Shown: in pieces, positions 6,005 to 14,823 of the stretch | Layout of the letters: every line of letters begins with the position of its first letter | Numbering within the stretch: position 1 is the first letter of the stretch | Origin: Tabrizicola sp. | Lineage (GTDB): Bacteria > Pseudomonadota > Alphaproteobacteria > Rhodobacterales > Rhodobacteraceae | Direction of reading: 5' to 3' | Length of the DNA: 37,939 bases | NCBI GenBank assembly: GCA_025458105.1 | Contig: JALOTD010000049.1 | Span: 1-37,939 of the forward strand | Notes under the pieces: model-generated | What the model saw: the letters and a program-made list of their open reading frames with translations, nothing else | The model's database searches: none | Told to the model about the DNA's origin: nothing | Position numbers and translations under genes: made by a program

Positions 6005-9000
6005 ATGGCGACGCTTGTTCTGTCCGCGGCTGGAGCCGCGCTGGGTGCCGGGTTCGGCGGGACCATTCTTGGCCTGTCAGGAGCAGTGATCGGTCGGGCG
6101 ATCGGTGCCACGCTGGGTCGGGCGATCGATCAGCGGCTGCTTGGCGCGGGATCGGACCCGGTCGACGTTGGCCGGATTGACCGTTTGCGGCTGACAGGGG
6201 CCAGCGAAGGCGCGCCGATTGGCCAGCTGTGGGGCCGGATGCGTCTGGCGGGCCAGGTTATCTGGGCGACTGAGTTCACCGAAACCGTGCGGCGCAGACG
6301 GTCGGGAAAGGGGGCGCCGAAGCCCAAGGTTAACGAATACAGCTACTCTGTCAGCCTGGCGATTGCGCTGTGCGAGGGAACTATTCTCCGCGTTGGGCGA
6401 GTCTGGGCCGATGGCAATGAGATCGCGCCGCGTGACCTGAACATGCGGGTGTACCTGGGCGACGAAGACCAGCTGCCCGATCCAAAGATCGAGGCTATCC
6501 AAGGAGCCGGGCGCGCGCCAGCCTATCGCGGCATCGCTTACGTGGTGATCGAGGATCTGGAGCTTTCGGCCTACGGCAATCGCGTGCCGCAATTCAACTT
6601 CGAGGTTGTCCGGGCTGCACAGGGGGCGACAGTCAGACCGTCCGACACGCTTTCCGGGGCAGTACGGGCGGTGGCCTTAATCCCTGGAACGGGCGAGTAC
6701 GGCCTGGCGACCACCCCAGTCCATTACGCCGAGGGCCCCGGGCGCAACCGGACAGCCAACGTGCACTCGGCCTCGGGTCTGACCGATTTCCGCACCAGCC
6801 TGGATCAGCTGGACGAGGAACTTCCGGCAGTTCAGTCGGTGTCGTTGGTGGTATCCTGGTTCGGGGATGACCTGCGCTGCGCGTCCTGCGAAGTGCGGCC
6901 GAAGGTCGAACAGACTGCGCGTGATGGTGTTGGCATGCCCTGGCGCGCGGGCGGCATCGGCAGGTCAAGTGCGCTTGAGGTGCCGAAGATTGCCGGTGCC
7001 TCGGTCTATGGCGGAACGCCATCGGATGCCTCGGTGATCGAGGCGATCCGGGCGATCCGGTCGTCGGGCAAGGAGGTGATGTTCTATCCCTTCATCCTGA
7101 TGGATCAGCTTGAAGGAAATACCTTGCCGGATCCCTGGACCGGTGCACCGTCGCAGCCGAGGTTGCCGTGGCGGGGGCGGATCACGCTGTCCGCAGCGCC
7201 TGGGCGCGATGGTTCGCCAGATCGCACCGCTGCTGCCGCGACAGAGGTTGCGACTTTCTTTGGTCAGGCCTTGCCCTCACACTTTGCCGTGTCGGGCGAG
7301 ACCATCACCTATTCCGGTCCGAATGATTGGGGCTATCGCCGGTTCATCCTGCACTATGCTCGCTTGTGTGCCGTGGCCGGCGGTGTCGACGCGTTCTGCA
7401 TCGGGTCAGAGATGCGATCCCTGACGCAGATCAGAGGCGCAGGTGACACGTTTCCCGCCGTGACCGCGCTCCGCGAGCTTGCTGCCGAGGTTCGCCAAAT
7501 CCTTGGCCCTTCGACCAAGATCAGCTACGCGGCCGACTGGTCGGAGTATTTCGGCTATCAGGCGGATGGAAACCTCTACTTCCACCTCGACTCTTTATGG
7601 GCGGACCCGAGTATCGATTTTATCGGCATCGACAACTACATGCCCCTGTCCGACTGGCGGGATGGCGAAACCCACGCCGATGCCGACTGGGGGTCAATCT
7701 ACAATCTGGACTATCTGCAAAGCAACATCGAGGGCGGCGAAGGGTACGACTGGTACTATGACAGCCCGGAAGGTGCTGCAGCCCAGCGGCGGCTGCCGAT
7801 TTCCGACGGGGCTTTTGGCGAGCCTTGGGTCTACAGATACAAGGACATCCGATCGTGGTGGTCGAACCCACACTACGAAAGGACAGGGGCGGTACGTGCA
7901 TCCACTCCTACGAGCTGGATACCAGCCTCGAAGCCCGTCCGGTTCACCGAGTTCGGCGCACCTGCGGTGGACAAGGGGACCAATCAGCCCAATAAGTTCG
8001 TTGATCCCAAATCATCCGAGTCAAGCCTGCCGGTCTGGTCGAATGGTCGTCGCGACGACCTGATCCAGATGCAGTATCTGCTTGCGATAACCTCGTACTG
8101 GGACGATCCGGACCGGAACCCTGTTTCGCCCGTGTATGGTGAAAGGATGATCGACACCGCCCGCGCCCATGCCTGGGCCTGGGATGCGCGGCCGTTCCCG
8201 GATTTTCCTGGTCAGATCCAGGTCTGGAGCGATGGCGAAAACTACATGCGGGGCCACTGGCTGAATGGCCGTGCCACCAACCAGCCTTTGGCGGCGGTCA
8301 TACGAGAGGTTTGTGGCAAGGTGGATCTGGCCGCCGTGGATACCGACGGCGTCTACGGACTGGTACGCGGATTTCAGCAGGGCGACATCACGACCGGACG
8401 TGGAACGCTGCAGCCGCTGATGCTTGCGTTCGGTGTCGATGCGATCGAGCGTGAAGGATTGCTGCAGTTCCGGAACCGGACGGCGCGTGTCGCTGCCGTA
8501 CTTGATGATGACCAGTTTGCAGTGGTGTCCGACCTTGAGGGCTGGTTCGAAAGCACGCGTCTTGCCGAAATCGAAACTGCAGGGCAGGTCCGAGTTGGAT
8601 TTGTCGACGCGCAGTCGAGCTATGAAATACGCGCCGCAGAAGCGAGATTTCCCGATGAGGAGGCAAGAGGAGTGTCGCAGACCGACCTGCCTTTGGCCCT
8701 GACCCGGCAGGAAGGCGCCGGGATCGTCGAACGATGGCTGGCCGAGGCCCGGGTCGCCCGCGACGGCGCGCGATTCGCCTTGCCAAAGTCGAAGCTTTTC
8801 GTCGGTGCCGGTGATGTTGTGCTATATGAAGGCCGACGCTACCGGATTGACCGAGTCGAGCAGTCGGACGCGCAGCTGCTGGAGGCCGTCCGAGTTGAAC
8901 CAGGGATCTACGTTCCGTCAGACCTTGATGCCGAGACGATAGTCACCCGCAACATTGTTCCCCCGGTTCCGGTTTACCCTGTGTTTCTTGATCTTCCCTT

Positions 9001-9901
9001 GTTGACGGGAGAAGAGCTGCCCCATGCACCGCACGTCGCGATTTCCGCAGAGCCGTGGCCGGGGTCTGTGGGCGTATGGTCTGCCGCGCAAGACAGCGGA
9101 TATGAACTGAACCGTCTGATTGCGGCCGCGTCGGTCGTGGGATTCACCGAATCCCCGCTTGCAAGGGCCCAGCCAGGGGTATGGGACAAAGGTGCCCCGC
9201 TCCGCGTACGCCTGGCGTCCGGCGAGTTGGAATCGGTCGATCCGTTGGCGGTGCTGAACGGCGCAAATGCGATGGCCATTGGGGACGGCAGTGCCGGAGC
9301 GTGGGAGGTATTCCAGTTCGCCGAGGCGCAGGTCGTGGCTCCTGACACATACGAACTGAGCCTGCGGTTGCGCGGGCAATTGGGAACTGATGGCGTCATG
9401 CCGGATGTCTGGCCTAACGGCAGCACAATCGTCCTGCTTGACCTTTCGCTGGTTCAGATCGACCTACCCCTCGCTGCGCGCGGACTGGAGCGCCATTATC
9501 GCATCGGTGCCGGAGCCAGAGGCTTTGACGATCCGAACGTCGTGCTTCGTGTGGAAGCCTTCGACGGGATCGGCCTGCGTCCATACCCGGTTGCCCATCT
9601 TCGCGCTGTGATGAACTCTGCCTCCGAAAACCTGGTGTCCTGGAAACGCCGCACGCGGATCGATGGCGATAGCTGGCAGGCCGTGGAGGTTCCGCTGGGC
9701 GAAGCGACCGAGGCCTACGTCCTGCGCGTCATTCAATCTAGCACCATAAGGGCGGAATACTCGGTCACGCAGCCTTTCTTCACCTACACTCCGGCAATGC
9801 GGTCAGCAGACGGCGTTGCCGGGGCGTACGAAGTGCATGTTGCGCAGGTTTCGCAGAGTTTTGGCCCCGGGCCGTTCCGGTCGGTTCTTGTGCCCAGCTG
9901 A
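6005..9901 (+). CDS. GTA baseplate / host specificity multidomain protein ('megatron')
   Basis: A 1298-residue protein of the GTA g15 family, the largest tail component, forming the baseplate tip and receptor-facing structure. The first 45 residues are a Gly/Ala-rich hydrophobic segment (AAGAALGAGFGGTILGLSG) resembling phage tip proteins that insert into membranes. A GTA TIM-barrel-like domain spans roughly residues 330-720: MFYPFILMDQLEGNTLPDPW, FCIGSEM, KISYAADWSEYFGY, IDFIGIDNYMPLSDW and RFTEFGAPAVDKG have the look of a glycosidase fold. The phage tail hub-like region follows, then an Rcc01698-type C-terminal region (LRVRLASGELESVD, LRLRGQLGTDGVMP). Length is normal, with no frameshift. 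It is the last gene of the cluster. Confidence 0.9.
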   Translation: MATLVLSAAGAALGAGFGGTILGLSGAVIGRAIGATLGRAIDQRLLGAGSDPVDVGRIDRLRLTGASEGAPIGQLWGRMRLAGQVIWATEFTETVRRRRSGKGAPKPKVNEYSYSVSLAIALCEGTILRVGRVWADGNEIAPRDLNMRVYLGDEDQLPDPKIEAIQGAGRAPAYRGIAYVVIEDLELSAYGNRVPQFNFEVVRAAQGATVRPSDTLSGAVRAVALIPGTGEYGLATTPVHYAEGPGRNRTANVHSASGLTDFRTSLDQLDEELPAVQSVSLVVSWFGDDLRCASCEVRPKVEQTARDGVGMPWRAGGIGRSSALEVPKIAGASVYGGTPSDASVIEAIRAIRSSGKEVMFYPFILMDQLEGNTLPDPWTGAPSQPRLPWRGRITLSAAPGRDGSPDRTAAAATEVATFFGQALPSHFAVSGETITYSGPNDWGYRRFILHYARLCAVAGGVDAFCIGSEMRSLTQIRGAGDTFPAVTALRELAAEVRQILGPSTKISYAADWSEYFGYQADGNLYFHLDSLWADPSIDFIGIDNYMPLSDWRDGETHADADWGSIYNLDYLQSNIEGGEGYDWYYDSPEGAAAQRRLPISDGAFGEPWVYRYKDIRSWWSNPHYERTGAVRASTPTSWIPASKPVRFTEFGAPAVDKGTNQPNKFVDPKSSESSLPVWSNGRRDDLIQMQYLLAITSYWDDPDRNPVSPVYGERMIDTARAHAWAWDARPFPDFPGQIQVWSDGENYMRGHWLNGRATNQPLAAVIREVCGKVDLAAVDTDGVYGLVRGFQQGDITTGRGTLQPLMLAFGVDAIEREGLLQFRNRTARVAAVLDDDQFAVVSDLEGWFESTRLAEIETAGQVRVGFVDAQSSYEIRAAEARFPDEEARGVSQTDLPLALTRQEGAGIVERWLAEARVARDGARFALPKSKLFVGAGDVVLYEGRRYRIDRVEQSDAQLLEAVRVEPGIYVPSDLDAETIVTRNIVPPVPVYPVFLDLPLLTGEELPHAPHVAISAEPWPGSVGVWSAAQDSGYELNRLIAAASVVGFTESPLARAQPGVWDKGAPLRVRLASGELESVDPLAVLNGANAMAIGDGSAGAWEVFQFAEAQVVAPDTYELSLRLRGQLGTDGVMPDVWPNGSTIVLLDLSLVQIDLPLAARGLERHYRIGAGARGFDDPNVVLRVEAFDGIGLRPYPVAHLRAVMNSASENLVSWKRRTRIDGDSWQAVEVPLGEATEAYVLRVIQSSTIRAEYSVTQPFFTYTPAMRSADGVAGAYEVHVAQVSQSFGPGPFRSVLVPS

Positions 9902-9962
9902 ACGCGGCCAGCCCGCCTCGAGCCAAAAGACATTCCAATGCGTGATCAAGACCAGCACAACT

Positions 9963-9991
9963 TTGCATGTTCCCCCCCTCGGGACTATGGT
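9963..9991 (+). promoter_or_regulatory. Putative cysE promoter
   Basis: TTGCAT at 9963-9968 and TATGGT at 9986-9991 are separated by 17 bases, a plausible sigma-70 promoter in the 119-base gap between the GTA cluster and cysE. AGGAGG just upstream of the cysE start is a strong ribosome site. It would uncouple cysE from GTA transcription. Confidence 0.35.
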
Positions 9992-10020
9992 ATGAATAGC
10001 TTCCCGCAGGAGGCATAGGC

Positions 10021-10824
10021 ATGTTCGAAAGCAAGCAGAAGGTTACGGCTGTCGATCCAGTCTGGCGTCGCGTTTGCGAAGAAGCAGTTGAGGCGATCCG
10101 GAACGAACCGCTCCTGGGTGGCCTGATTCATTCCGGTCTTTTGCACCATGGCAGCATGGAACGGGCTCTGGCCTATCGCTTCTCGCTGAAACTCGCCTCG
10201 GGGGAGATGAGCGAGCAGATCCTACGGGAAATCGCCGATCAAGCATTTGACAGCGCCCCCGAGCTGGGAGCCGCTGCAAGGTCGGATCTCATGGCAGTCT
10301 ACGAGCGCGACCCGGCTTGCCATCGTTTTCTGCAACCGATCCTCTTCTTCAAGGGGTATCAGGCAGTACAAGCCTACCGGGTTGGACACTGGCTATGGAA
10401 GGCGGGTCGGACTGATTTGGCCTATTTCGTGCAGATGCGGGTGTCCGAGGTGTTTGGCGTAGACATTCATCCGGCCGCGCGTATTGGCAAGGGGATCATG
10501 ATCGACCACGCCCATTCCATCGTAATTGGCGAGACCGCAGTCGTCGGCGACAATGTTTCGATGCTGCACTCGGTCACCTTGGGTGGGACCGGCAAGGAAG
10601 ACGGCGACAGGCATCCCAAGATCGGCGAAGGTGTCCTGATCGGGGCGGGGGCCAAGGTTTTGGGCAATATTCACGTCGGTCGTTGCTCGCGGATTGCGGC
10701 TGGATCTGTTGTGCTGAAAGACGTGCCGCACAATACAACAGTCGCCGGCGTTCCGGCACGTGTCGTCGGCAAGGCTGGTTGCGCACAGCCAGCGTTGACC
10801 ATGGACCAGCTGCTCGGGTCCTGA
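10021..10824 (+). CDS. cysE: Serine O-acetyltransferase
   Basis: A 267-residue serine acetyltransferase that makes O-acetylserine from serine and acetyl-CoA, the first step of cysteine synthesis in the cytoplasm. The N-terminal helical domain (about 1-140) is followed by the left-handed parallel beta-helix of hexapeptide repeats. Active-site positions lie in MIDHAHSIVIGETA (Asp162, His163) and GGTGKEDGDRHPKIG (His198); GAGAKVLGNI and AGVPARVVG complete the fold. The protein ends in MDQLLGS and lacks the C-terminal isoleucine that enterobacterial CysE inserts into CysK. It lies directly downstream of the GTA cluster on the same strand but has its own likely promoter and strong AGGAGG site. Confidence 0.95.
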   Translation: MFESKQKVTAVDPVWRRVCEEAVEAIRNEPLLGGLIHSGLLHHGSMERALAYRFSLKLASGEMSEQILREIADQAFDSAPELGAAARSDLMAVYERDPACHRFLQPILFFKGYQAVQAYRVGHWLWKAGRTDLAYFVQMRVSEVFGVDIHPAARIGKGIMIDHAHSIVIGETAVVGDNVSMLHSVTLGGTGKEDGDRHPKIGEGVLIGAGAKVLGNIHVGRCSRIAAGSVVLKDVPHNTTVAGVPARVVGKAGCAQPALTMDQLLGS

Positions 10825-10891
10825 GCAGAGAGCCTGCCAAGCCTTGGGCGACGTTATTCCTGCGGCTGGTCCATCTCGGGTCAAGGTCAAA

Positions 10892-10917
10892 ATCTCCGAC
10901 AATGACCGTCCGGAGAT
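10892..10917. other. Inverted repeat after cysE
   Basis: ATCTCCG at 10892-10898 pairs with CGGAGAT at 10911-10917, with an extra GAC/GTC inside if one base is bulged. It lies in the 142-base gap between cysE and the acyltransferase gene. It could end cysE transcription or bind a regulator of the lipid operon. No T-tract follows directly. Confidence 0.35.
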
Positions 10918-10966
10918 GAAATCCTGACTTTCCTTTGTCGAACGGGACGTTAATCTCGCCTGCGAC

Positions 10967-11629
10967 ATGGAAACAGCGACCCGTACACCCCTTGCCCGGC
11001 GCGCCGCCGCCGTATTTGTTGGTCAGGCCATTTCGGTCTTCGCGCGGTTCATGACCGCCCCGCGTGCCATTTGGCAAGGCATCGAACCGGTCCCCCGGCA
11101 GCGTGTCTATTTTGCCAACCACAGCTCCAACGGCGATTTCGTCCTTCTCTGGACCGTTCTGCCCGCGCCACTGCGGCGACAAACCAGACCTGTCGCAGCG
11201 CTTGACTATTGGCTGACCTCTCCACTGCGGGCGTTCATTGGGCGGGATGTATTCAACGCTATCCTGATTGATCGCAGGCCAGAAGCGCGCACACAGGATC
11301 CGGTGGCCCAGATGGCCGAGGCGCTGGATAGCGGTGCCTCCCTCATTCTTTTCCCGGAAGGCAAACGCAACAGTTCGGACGATCTGCTTTTGCCGTTTAA
11401 GTCAGGTCTCTACCATCTGGCCAAAGCCCGACCCGAGGTTGATCTCGTTCCTGTCTGGATCGCCAACCTGAACAAGGTCATGCCCAAGGGCGAAGTCATC
11501 CCAGTCCCGCTGATCTGCACCCTGACCTTCGGCGCCCCGATCCATCTTGATCCGGACGAGCCGAAAGAGACCTTCCTAGCCCGGGCGTCAGCCGCCCTTC
11601 TAGCCCTGCATTCCCATGGTGCCACGTGA
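10967..11629 (+). CDS. 1-acyl-sn-glycerol-3-phosphate acyltransferase-like protein
   Basis: A 220-residue PlsC-family acyltransferase. The catalytic HX4D motif is FANHSSNGDF (His52, Asp57) and the phosphate-binding motif is LILFPEGKRNSS (FPEG at 129-132). An N-terminal hydrophobic stretch (AAAVFVGQAISVFARF) probably anchors it to the inner membrane. The family transfers acyl chains to lysophosphatidate or related lysolipids. It overlaps the next gene by four bases and is the first gene of an acyltransferase / CdsA-like / CDP-alcohol phosphotransferase operon. No clear ribosome site precedes the ATG. The exact acceptor lipid is unknown. Confidence 0.85.
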   Translation: METATRTPLARRAAAVFVGQAISVFARFMTAPRAIWQGIEPVPRQRVYFANHSSNGDFVLLWTVLPAPLRRQTRPVAALDYWLTSPLRAFIGRDVFNAILIDRRPEARTQDPVAQMAEALDSGASLILFPEGKRNSSDDLLLPFKSGLYHLAKARPEVDLVPVWIANLNKVMPKGEVIPVPLICTLTFGAPIHLDPDEPKETFLARASAALLALHSHGAT

Positions 11630-12570
11630 CGACCCCTCATCTCATTTGGCTGTTGTCCGGTGTCGTGGCTATCCTCATCCTTGCGTCGATCATCGGTGAG
11701 GTCCTACGCCAAAGGCTTTCACCGCAGGGCGAAAATGCGGTTGTCGAGAACCTGAATGCCCGCATCGCCGCCTGGTGGGTCATGGTGGTTCTCCTGGCCA
11801 TCGCTTTCCTGGCCGGCAAGTCAGGCGTCGTCATCCTGTTTGCGCTTGCCTCCTTTGCGGCTCTGCGCGAATTCTTGACCCTTGCGACGCACAACCGCGC
11901 AGACCACTGGTCACTGGTGGCCTGCTTTTTCGTGGTCCTGCCACTGCAATACTACTTTGTCCTGATCGACTGGTACGGGATGTATTCTGTCTTCGTCCCG
12001 GTCTATGTGTTCCTGCTTTTGCCTGTCTTGTCCGCCCTGCGCGGCAACCCTAGGGACTTTCTGGTTCGTGTGTCGGAAACCCAATGGGCACTGATGGTCT
12101 GCGTCTACTGCGTCAGCCATGTTCCGGCACTTCTATACCTGCAGATCCCGGGGTTCGAGGGCCGCAACGTCATCCTGATTGCCTACCTCATCTTCGTCGT
12201 GCAACTGTCGGACGTGCTGCAATATGTGTGGGGCAAACTGATCGGGCGGACCAAGGTTGCCCCGACGCTCTCTCCCTCCAAGACCTGGGAGGGGCTGATT
12301 GGCGGCGCGCTTTCAGCCACCGCAATTGGAACGGCGCTCTACTGGATGACGCCCTTTTCCATCCTGCAAGCGGCAGGTCTTTGCTTTGTCCTCACGATGA
12401 TGGGCTTTTTCGGGGGCCTCGTCATGTCGGCCATCAAGCGCGACCGGGGGGTCAAGGACTGGGGCCACCTTATCGCCGGGCATGGCGGCTTTATCGACAG
12501 GCTTGACAGCGTGATCTTTGCAGCGCCCATCTTCTTTCACGTCACCCGGTACTACTGGTCGCTTACATGA
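11626..12570 (+). CDS. Phosphatidate cytidylyltransferase-like protein (CdsA/YnbB family)
   Basis: A 314-residue integral membrane protein with about eight hydrophobic segments. It carries the complete CdsA signature near the C-terminus: SAIKRDRGVKDWG (268-280) followed by HGGFIDRLDS (286-295), plus the SPSKTWEG motif (216-223). CdsA proteins make CDP-diacylglycerol from phosphatidate and CTP. Translation starts at GTG within the acyltransferase stop region (GTGA) and its own stop overlaps the next start. Its neighbours suggest that this is not the housekeeping cdsA, which usually sits with uppS and dxr in this group, but the YnbB-like paralogue. That last step is inference. Confidence 0.85.
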   Translation: MTTPHLIWLLSGVVAILILASIIGEVLRQRLSPQGENAVVENLNARIAAWWVMVVLLAIAFLAGKSGVVILFALASFAALREFLTLATHNRADHWSLVACFFVVLPLQYYFVLIDWYGMYSVFVPVYVFLLLPVLSALRGNPRDFLVRVSETQWALMVCVYCVSHVPALLYLQIPGFEGRNVILIAYLIFVVQLSDVLQYVWGKLIGRTKVAPTLSPSKTWEGLIGGALSATAIGTALYWMTPFSILQAAGLCFVLTMMGFFGGLVMSAIKRDRGVKDWGHLIAGHGGFIDRLDSVIFAAPIFFHVTRYYWSLT

Positions 12571-13235
12571 CGGAAGAAACACCCTCCAAATCCCCCTCGC
12601 CGCAACCCGATCAGGTTGCCTCGCGGCGGCCGCTCGGGTCGCGAAAGTCGGCCTGGGCCGGGCGGCTAGCGAATTGGGCAGTCACCCAAGGCTATACGCC
12701 GAACCAGATTTCTCAGGCCTCCATCGGCTTTGCAGCGCTTGGCGCGTTGTTCTACTCGCTGTCGCCTTTCGGGCCGGGCATCCTGCAGTTTCTCTGGCTT
12801 ATCCTTGCCGCCGCGACGATCCAGGCGCGTCTGATCTGCAACCTGATCGATGGCATGGTCGCCATCGAGGGCGGCCAAGGCGCAAAGGACGGTCCTTTCT
12901 GGAATGAGGCTCCTGACCGTCTGACCGACCTTTTCCTGCTGGTCGGCGCCGGAATTGCGGCCGGTAATCCGGGCCTTGGCGCGCTTGCCGCTGCCCTTGC
13001 AATTGGAACCGCCTATCTTCGTGAACTTGGTCGAGCCGAGGGGTTTCCGCCGGATTTCTCTGGCCCTCTCGCCAAGCCGCAACGCATGGCGGTCCTGACG
13101 ATCGGAACAGTGGTCGCCGCCTTCTATGCCGGTGCCTGGACGTTGAACATGACCTTGTGGATCATCGTGGCAGGCACCGCCCTGACAATTGCGTCGCGGT
13201 CGATGCGCCTGATCGGGAACCTGAAAAAGCGCTAG
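12567..13235 (+). CDS. CDP-alcohol phosphatidyltransferase family protein, YnbA-like
   Basis: A 222-residue membrane enzyme of the CDP-alcohol phosphatidyltransferase superfamily, which transfers a phosphatidyl group from CDP-diacylglycerol to an alcohol. The canonical motif DxxDGxxAR(x8)GxxxDxxxD appears here as NLIDGMVAI (92-100), then Gly109, Asn113 and Asp117. The first and third aspartates are Asn and the Arg is Ile. As I remember it, E. coli YnbA has the same two Asn changes, so this is a subfamily feature rather than decay. About five transmembrane segments follow a polar N-terminus. It is coupled to the CdsA-like gene by a four-base overlap. The lipid product is unknown. Confidence 0.8.
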   Translation: MTEETPSKSPSPQPDQVASRRPLGSRKSAWAGRLANWAVTQGYTPNQISQASIGFAALGALFYSLSPFGPGILQFLWLILAAATIQARLICNLIDGMVAIEGGQGAKDGPFWNEAPDRLTDLFLLVGAGIAAGNPGLGALAAALAIGTAYLRELGRAEGFPPDFSGPLAKPQRMAVLTIGTVVAAFYAGAWTLNMTLWIIVAGTALTIASRSMRLIGNLKKR

Positions 13236-13447
13236 CGGTCTAGCCGTTTGCGCAACGCGCCTGCCCCCAGGTTCACCACGAAAGCCACCCCCGCCACCCA
13301 AAGCGGACCAGCAGAGCGTTCCTACGTCATCAGGGTGCCGTCGCCCACCTCGTTGGACGAGCCAAGAAGCTGAAATCCAAGCCAGCAAATCGCCCCAAGG
13401 CCTGCGATCATGCTCAGGATAGACACAAGTTCCAGCAGTCCCTTCAT
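13232..13447 (-). pseudogene. Small two-TM membrane protein frame interrupted by an amber codon
   Basis: A short gene not otherwise accounted for. AGGAGA lies just upstream of an ATG at 13447. The frame reads MKGLLELVSILSMIAGLGAI, then CWLGFQLLGSSNEVGDGTLM, then T, with one transmembrane helix, and meets TAG at 13324-13322 after 41 codons. Past this stop the same frame continues for 29 codons (ERSAGPLWVAGVAFVVNLGA and more) as a second credible membrane helix with a basic end, closing at 13232-13234 on a stop that overlaps the stop of the convergent gene. Either a 41-residue single-helix protein or a 71-residue two-helix protein broken by a nonsense change or sequencing error. It lies 56 bases downstream of pdhC's start region's far side, that is upstream in coordinates and downstream in transcription. 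Function unknown. Confidence 0.5.
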
Positions 13448-13503
13448 GATCGTCTCCTAAGGTAAAGGGCGGGGGCTCGCGATTTGCCCCCGCGTCCCCC
13501 GGC

Positions 13504-14814
13504 TCAGGCCAGCATCACCATCGGGTTTTCCAGCGCCTCGATCACGGCCTTCAGGAACTCTGCCCCCAAGGCCCCGTCGATCACCCGGTGATCCACTGAC
13601 AGCGTCATCGACATGATCGTCGCAATGCCAATCCGGCCATCTGCCGTCACCACAGGCTTCTTGACGCCCGCACCTACAGCCAGGATCGAGCCATGTGGCG
13701 GGTTGATAACGGCGTCGAAGTTCTCGATCCCCATCATCCCAAGGTTCGAGATCGCGAACGACCCGCCCTGATACTCATGTGGTGCAAGCTTCTTGGTCTT
13801 CGCCCGCGTCGCCAGGTCCTTCATCTCTGCCGACAAGGCGCTCAGCGACTTCTTCTCCGCATCGCGCAGCACAGGGGTGAACAGACCCCCCTCAACCGCG
13901 ACGGCCACCGCGACATCCGACGGCTTCAGCCGCAGCATCCGGTCGCCTGCCCAGACAGTGTTCGCCGCTGGCACCGCCTGCAGCGCCATCGCGCAGGCCT
14001 TGATGATGAAGTCGTTGACCGACAGCTTCACGCCACGTCCCTCAAGCTGCTTGTTCAGCGTCTCGCGGAACGCCATCAGCGCGTCCAGCTTCACATCCCG
14101 CCGCAGATAGAAATGCGGGATGGTCTGCTTGGCCTCGGTCAACCGCGCCGCCACGGTGCGCCGCATCCCGTCCAGCGCCACTTCCTCGAAGGGCCGGTCG
14201 GCATACATCTTCAGCACCGTCTCCGCCGCCATGCCCGTGGGCATCGCGCCCGCCGGTTTCGCCGGGGCAGGGGCCGCGGCCTTCGGAGCTTCGGCCACCG
14301 GAGCCGCCGCAGGCTTCACCGCCCCCGGCTGGGCGCCCTCGACATCCGCCCGCACGATCCGCCCATGCGGACCCGAGCCCTTCACGGCCCCCAGGTCCAG
14401 CCCTTTCTCCTTGGCAATCCGCCGCGCCAGCGGCGAAGCAAAGACCCGGGCGCCGCCCGAGGCCGCCACCGGGGCCGCGACAGCCGCCGCCACTGGGGCC
14501 GCAACAGCCGCCGCCGGGGCAGGGGCCGCAGCCGCCGCCTTGGGCGCAGCCGCGACCGAGGACGCATCCTCGCCCTCGTCCAGCAGCACCGCAATGGGGG
14601 TGTTCACCTTCACCCCCGCAGTCCCCTCGGCGATCAGGATCTTCCCAACGGTCCCTTCATCGACCGCCTCGAACTCCATCGTCGCCTTGTCGGTCTCGAT
14701 CTCGGCCAGGATCTGGCCCGACTTGACCTTGTCGCCTTCCTTCACCAGCCACTTGGCCAGCGTGCCCTCCTCCATCGTGGGGGACAGCGCGGGCATCAGA
14801 ATTTCGGTCGCCAT
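13504..14814 (-). CDS. pdhC: Pyruvate dehydrogenase E2, dihydrolipoamide acetyltransferase
   Basis: A 436-residue E2 core subunit of the pyruvate dehydrogenase complex, moving the acetyl group from lipoamide to CoA. The N-terminal lipoyl domain (1-80) has the lysine in [12 protein letters not shown]. An Ala/Pro-rich flexible linker follows, then the E3/E1-binding domain ([20 protein letters not shown] and [13 protein letters not shown], about 125-170), a second linker, and the catalytic domain ending with [16 protein letters not shown], the DHRxxDG active site. It starts 9 bases after the pdhB stop with GAGG upstream. One lipoyl domain is normal for alphaproteobacteria. Its lipoyl coding sequence is nearly duplicated in pdhB. 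Confidence 0.95.
   Translation of the reverse strand: MATEILMPALSPTMEEGTLAKWLVKEGDKVKSGQILAEIETDKATMEFEAVDEGTVGKILIAEGTAGVKVNTPIAVLLDEGEDASSVAAAPKAAAAAPAPAAAVAAPVAAAVAAPVAASGGARVFASPLARRIAKEKGLDLGAVKGSGPHGRIVRADVEGAQPGAVKPAAAPVAEAPKAAAPAPAKPAGAMPTGMAAETVLKMYADRPFEEVALDGMRRTVAARLTEAKQTIPHFYLRRDVKLDALMAFRETLNKQLEGRGVKLSVNDFIIKACAMALQAVPAANTVWAGDRMLRLKPSDVAVAVAVEGGLFTPVLRDAEKKSLSALSAEMKDLATRAKTKKLAPHEYQGGSFAISNLGMMGIENFDAVINPPHGSILAVGAGVKKPVVTADGRIGIATIMSMTLSVDHRVIDGALGAEFLKAVIEALENPMVMLA
14572..14814 (-). repeat. Lipoyl-domain coding repeat, copy in pdhC
   Basis: About 240 bases encoding the first 80 residues of PdhC match 15958-16200 in pdhB, including uninterrupted identical runs of more than 20 bases around the lipoyl-lysine codons. 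Most differences are synonymous. Shared ancestry plus conservation or gene conversion explains it. Confidence 0.7.
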
Positions 14815-14823
14815 GGCTTCACC

